5,893 bases of DNA from Betaproteobacteria bacterium. GTDB lineage: Bacteria; Pseudomonadota; Gammaproteobacteria; Burkholderiales; Burkholderiaceae_C. The stretch is taken from contig RFSP01000124.1 of assembly GCA_009923895.1 (NCBI GenBank), forward strand, positions 1 through 5,893, written 5' to 3'. The translations under genes were made by a program, and so were the position numbers. The notes under the pieces were generated by a model that did no database searches, was not told the DNA's origin, and saw only the letters and a list, made by a program, of their open reading frames with translations. Within the stretch, counting starts at the first letter, position 1. Each line of letters opens with the position of its first letter. Shown here piece after piece: positions 5,368-5,893 of this stretch.

Positions 5368-5893
5368 TCAGCGTGACATGCTGTGGGCCAGCCAGGGCAT
5401 GCGCGCCAGGCGCTCGGCCTCAAAGGCCTTGATCTTGTCGGCGTGGCGCAGCGTCAGACCAATGTCGTCAAAGCCATTGACCAGACAGTATTTGCGAAAC
5501 GGTTGCACGTCAAACGGCAATTCGGTGCCATCGGGTTTGACAACAACCTGGCGTGGCAAATCGATGGTCAACGAATACCCATTGAACCCCTGCACTTCGT
5601 CAAACAGACGTGCCACTTGAAGCTCGGGCAGCACGATGGGCAACAACCCGTTCTTGAAGCAATTGCTAAAGAAAATGTCCGCAAAGCTCGGCGCTATCAA
5701 AGCGCGAAAGCCAAACTGCTCCAGGGCCCATGGGGCATGCTCTCGGCTGGAACCGCAGCCAAAATTCTTGCGAGCGATCAACACCGACGCCCCTTGATAG
5801 CGCGGCTGGTTGAGCACAAAGTCCGGGTTGGGTTTGCGCGACGCCAAGTCTTGTCCAGGCTCACCCTTGTCCAGGTAACGCCATTCATCAAAG
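5368..5893 (-). CDS. leuD: 3-Isopropylmalate dehydratase small subunit, C-terminal part (cut by window edge)
   Basis: LeuD with LeuC forms isopropylmalate isomerase, which converts 2-isopropylmalate to 3-isopropylmalate in leucine synthesis. The visible 174 residues start with FDEWRYLDKGEPGQD at the edge of the window and run to the TGA at 5368-5370. The frame enters from outside with no start codon needed; a TTG at 5847 that could be mistaken for a start is an internal leucine. NFGCGSSREHAPWAL at visible residues 43-57 and the segment APSFADIFFSN, then KNGLLP, are hallmarks of the small-subunit swivel domain. About 40 N-terminal residues are missing compared with the family length of about 215. 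leuC would be expected further upstream, beyond the window. leuB follows after 32 nt in the same direction. Confidence 0.97.
   Translation of the reverse strand, partial: FDEWRYLDKGEPGQDLASRKPNPDFVLNQPRYQGASVLIARKNFGCGSSREHAPWALEQFGFRALIAPSFADIFFSNCFKNGLLPIVLPELQVARLFDEVQGFNGYSLTIDLPRQVVVKPDGTELPFDVQPFRKYCLVNGFDDIGLTLRHADKIKAFEAERLARMPWLAHSMSR

Noticed and set aside
1..5893. CRISPR arrays, tRNA or rRNA genes, insertion sequences, riboswitches
   Set aside because: I looked for regularly spaced repeats, cloverleaf-like segments, terminal inverted repeats with transposase frames and known riboswitch cores, and saw none. The only repeats are the operator pair and the leuB-end pair.

Overview
The window looks like chromosomal DNA of a betaproteobacterium, most likely Burkholderiales and probably Comamonadaceae. 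This rests on high GC, the protein sequences, and a gene order known from that group: leuD-leuB-asd-fimV-truA-trpF. The order is read here from right to left on the minus strand. The genus cannot be fixed from the sequence alone.

Right part (4253-5893, minus strand): the 3' part of leuD (isopropylmalate isomerase small subunit, cut by the window edge) followed 32 nt later by leuB (3-isopropylmalate dehydrogenase). Together they carry out leucine biosynthesis. leuB converges with a plus-strand gene, and the short gap between them holds a strong hairpin plus a near-perfect direct repeat that runs into the leuB stop codon.

Middle (3148-4252, plus strand): a two-gene cassette separates leuB from asd, which are usually neighbours in related genomes. 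It encodes a 76-residue XRE-type repressor of the short YozG-like kind and a 174-residue protein with about four membrane helices and a cytoplasmic LDERQ motif. Just ahead of the repressor start lie two tandem 16-bp repeats, each containing a perfect 6-2-6 palindrome. They are very good candidates for an autoregulatory operator. About 280 bp of non-coding DNA lies between the repressor and the divergent asd gene and must also serve asd.

Left part (1-3147, minus strand): asd (aspartate-semialdehyde dehydrogenase), a short FimV-like protein, truA (tRNA pseudouridine synthase) and the first 18 codons of trpF (phosphoribosylanthranilate isomerase). These four are packed with gaps or overlaps of 8 nt or less, so they very probably form one transcript with translational coupling. 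The FimV protein stops directly after its transmembrane helix and lacks the large cytoplasmic part of typical FimV/HubP polar landmark proteins.

Most of the window is ordinary biosynthetic core genome. The points worth a second look are the regulator/membrane-protein cassette with its tandem operators next to the essential asd gene, the C-terminally minimal FimV, and the three-armed repeat at the leuB end.
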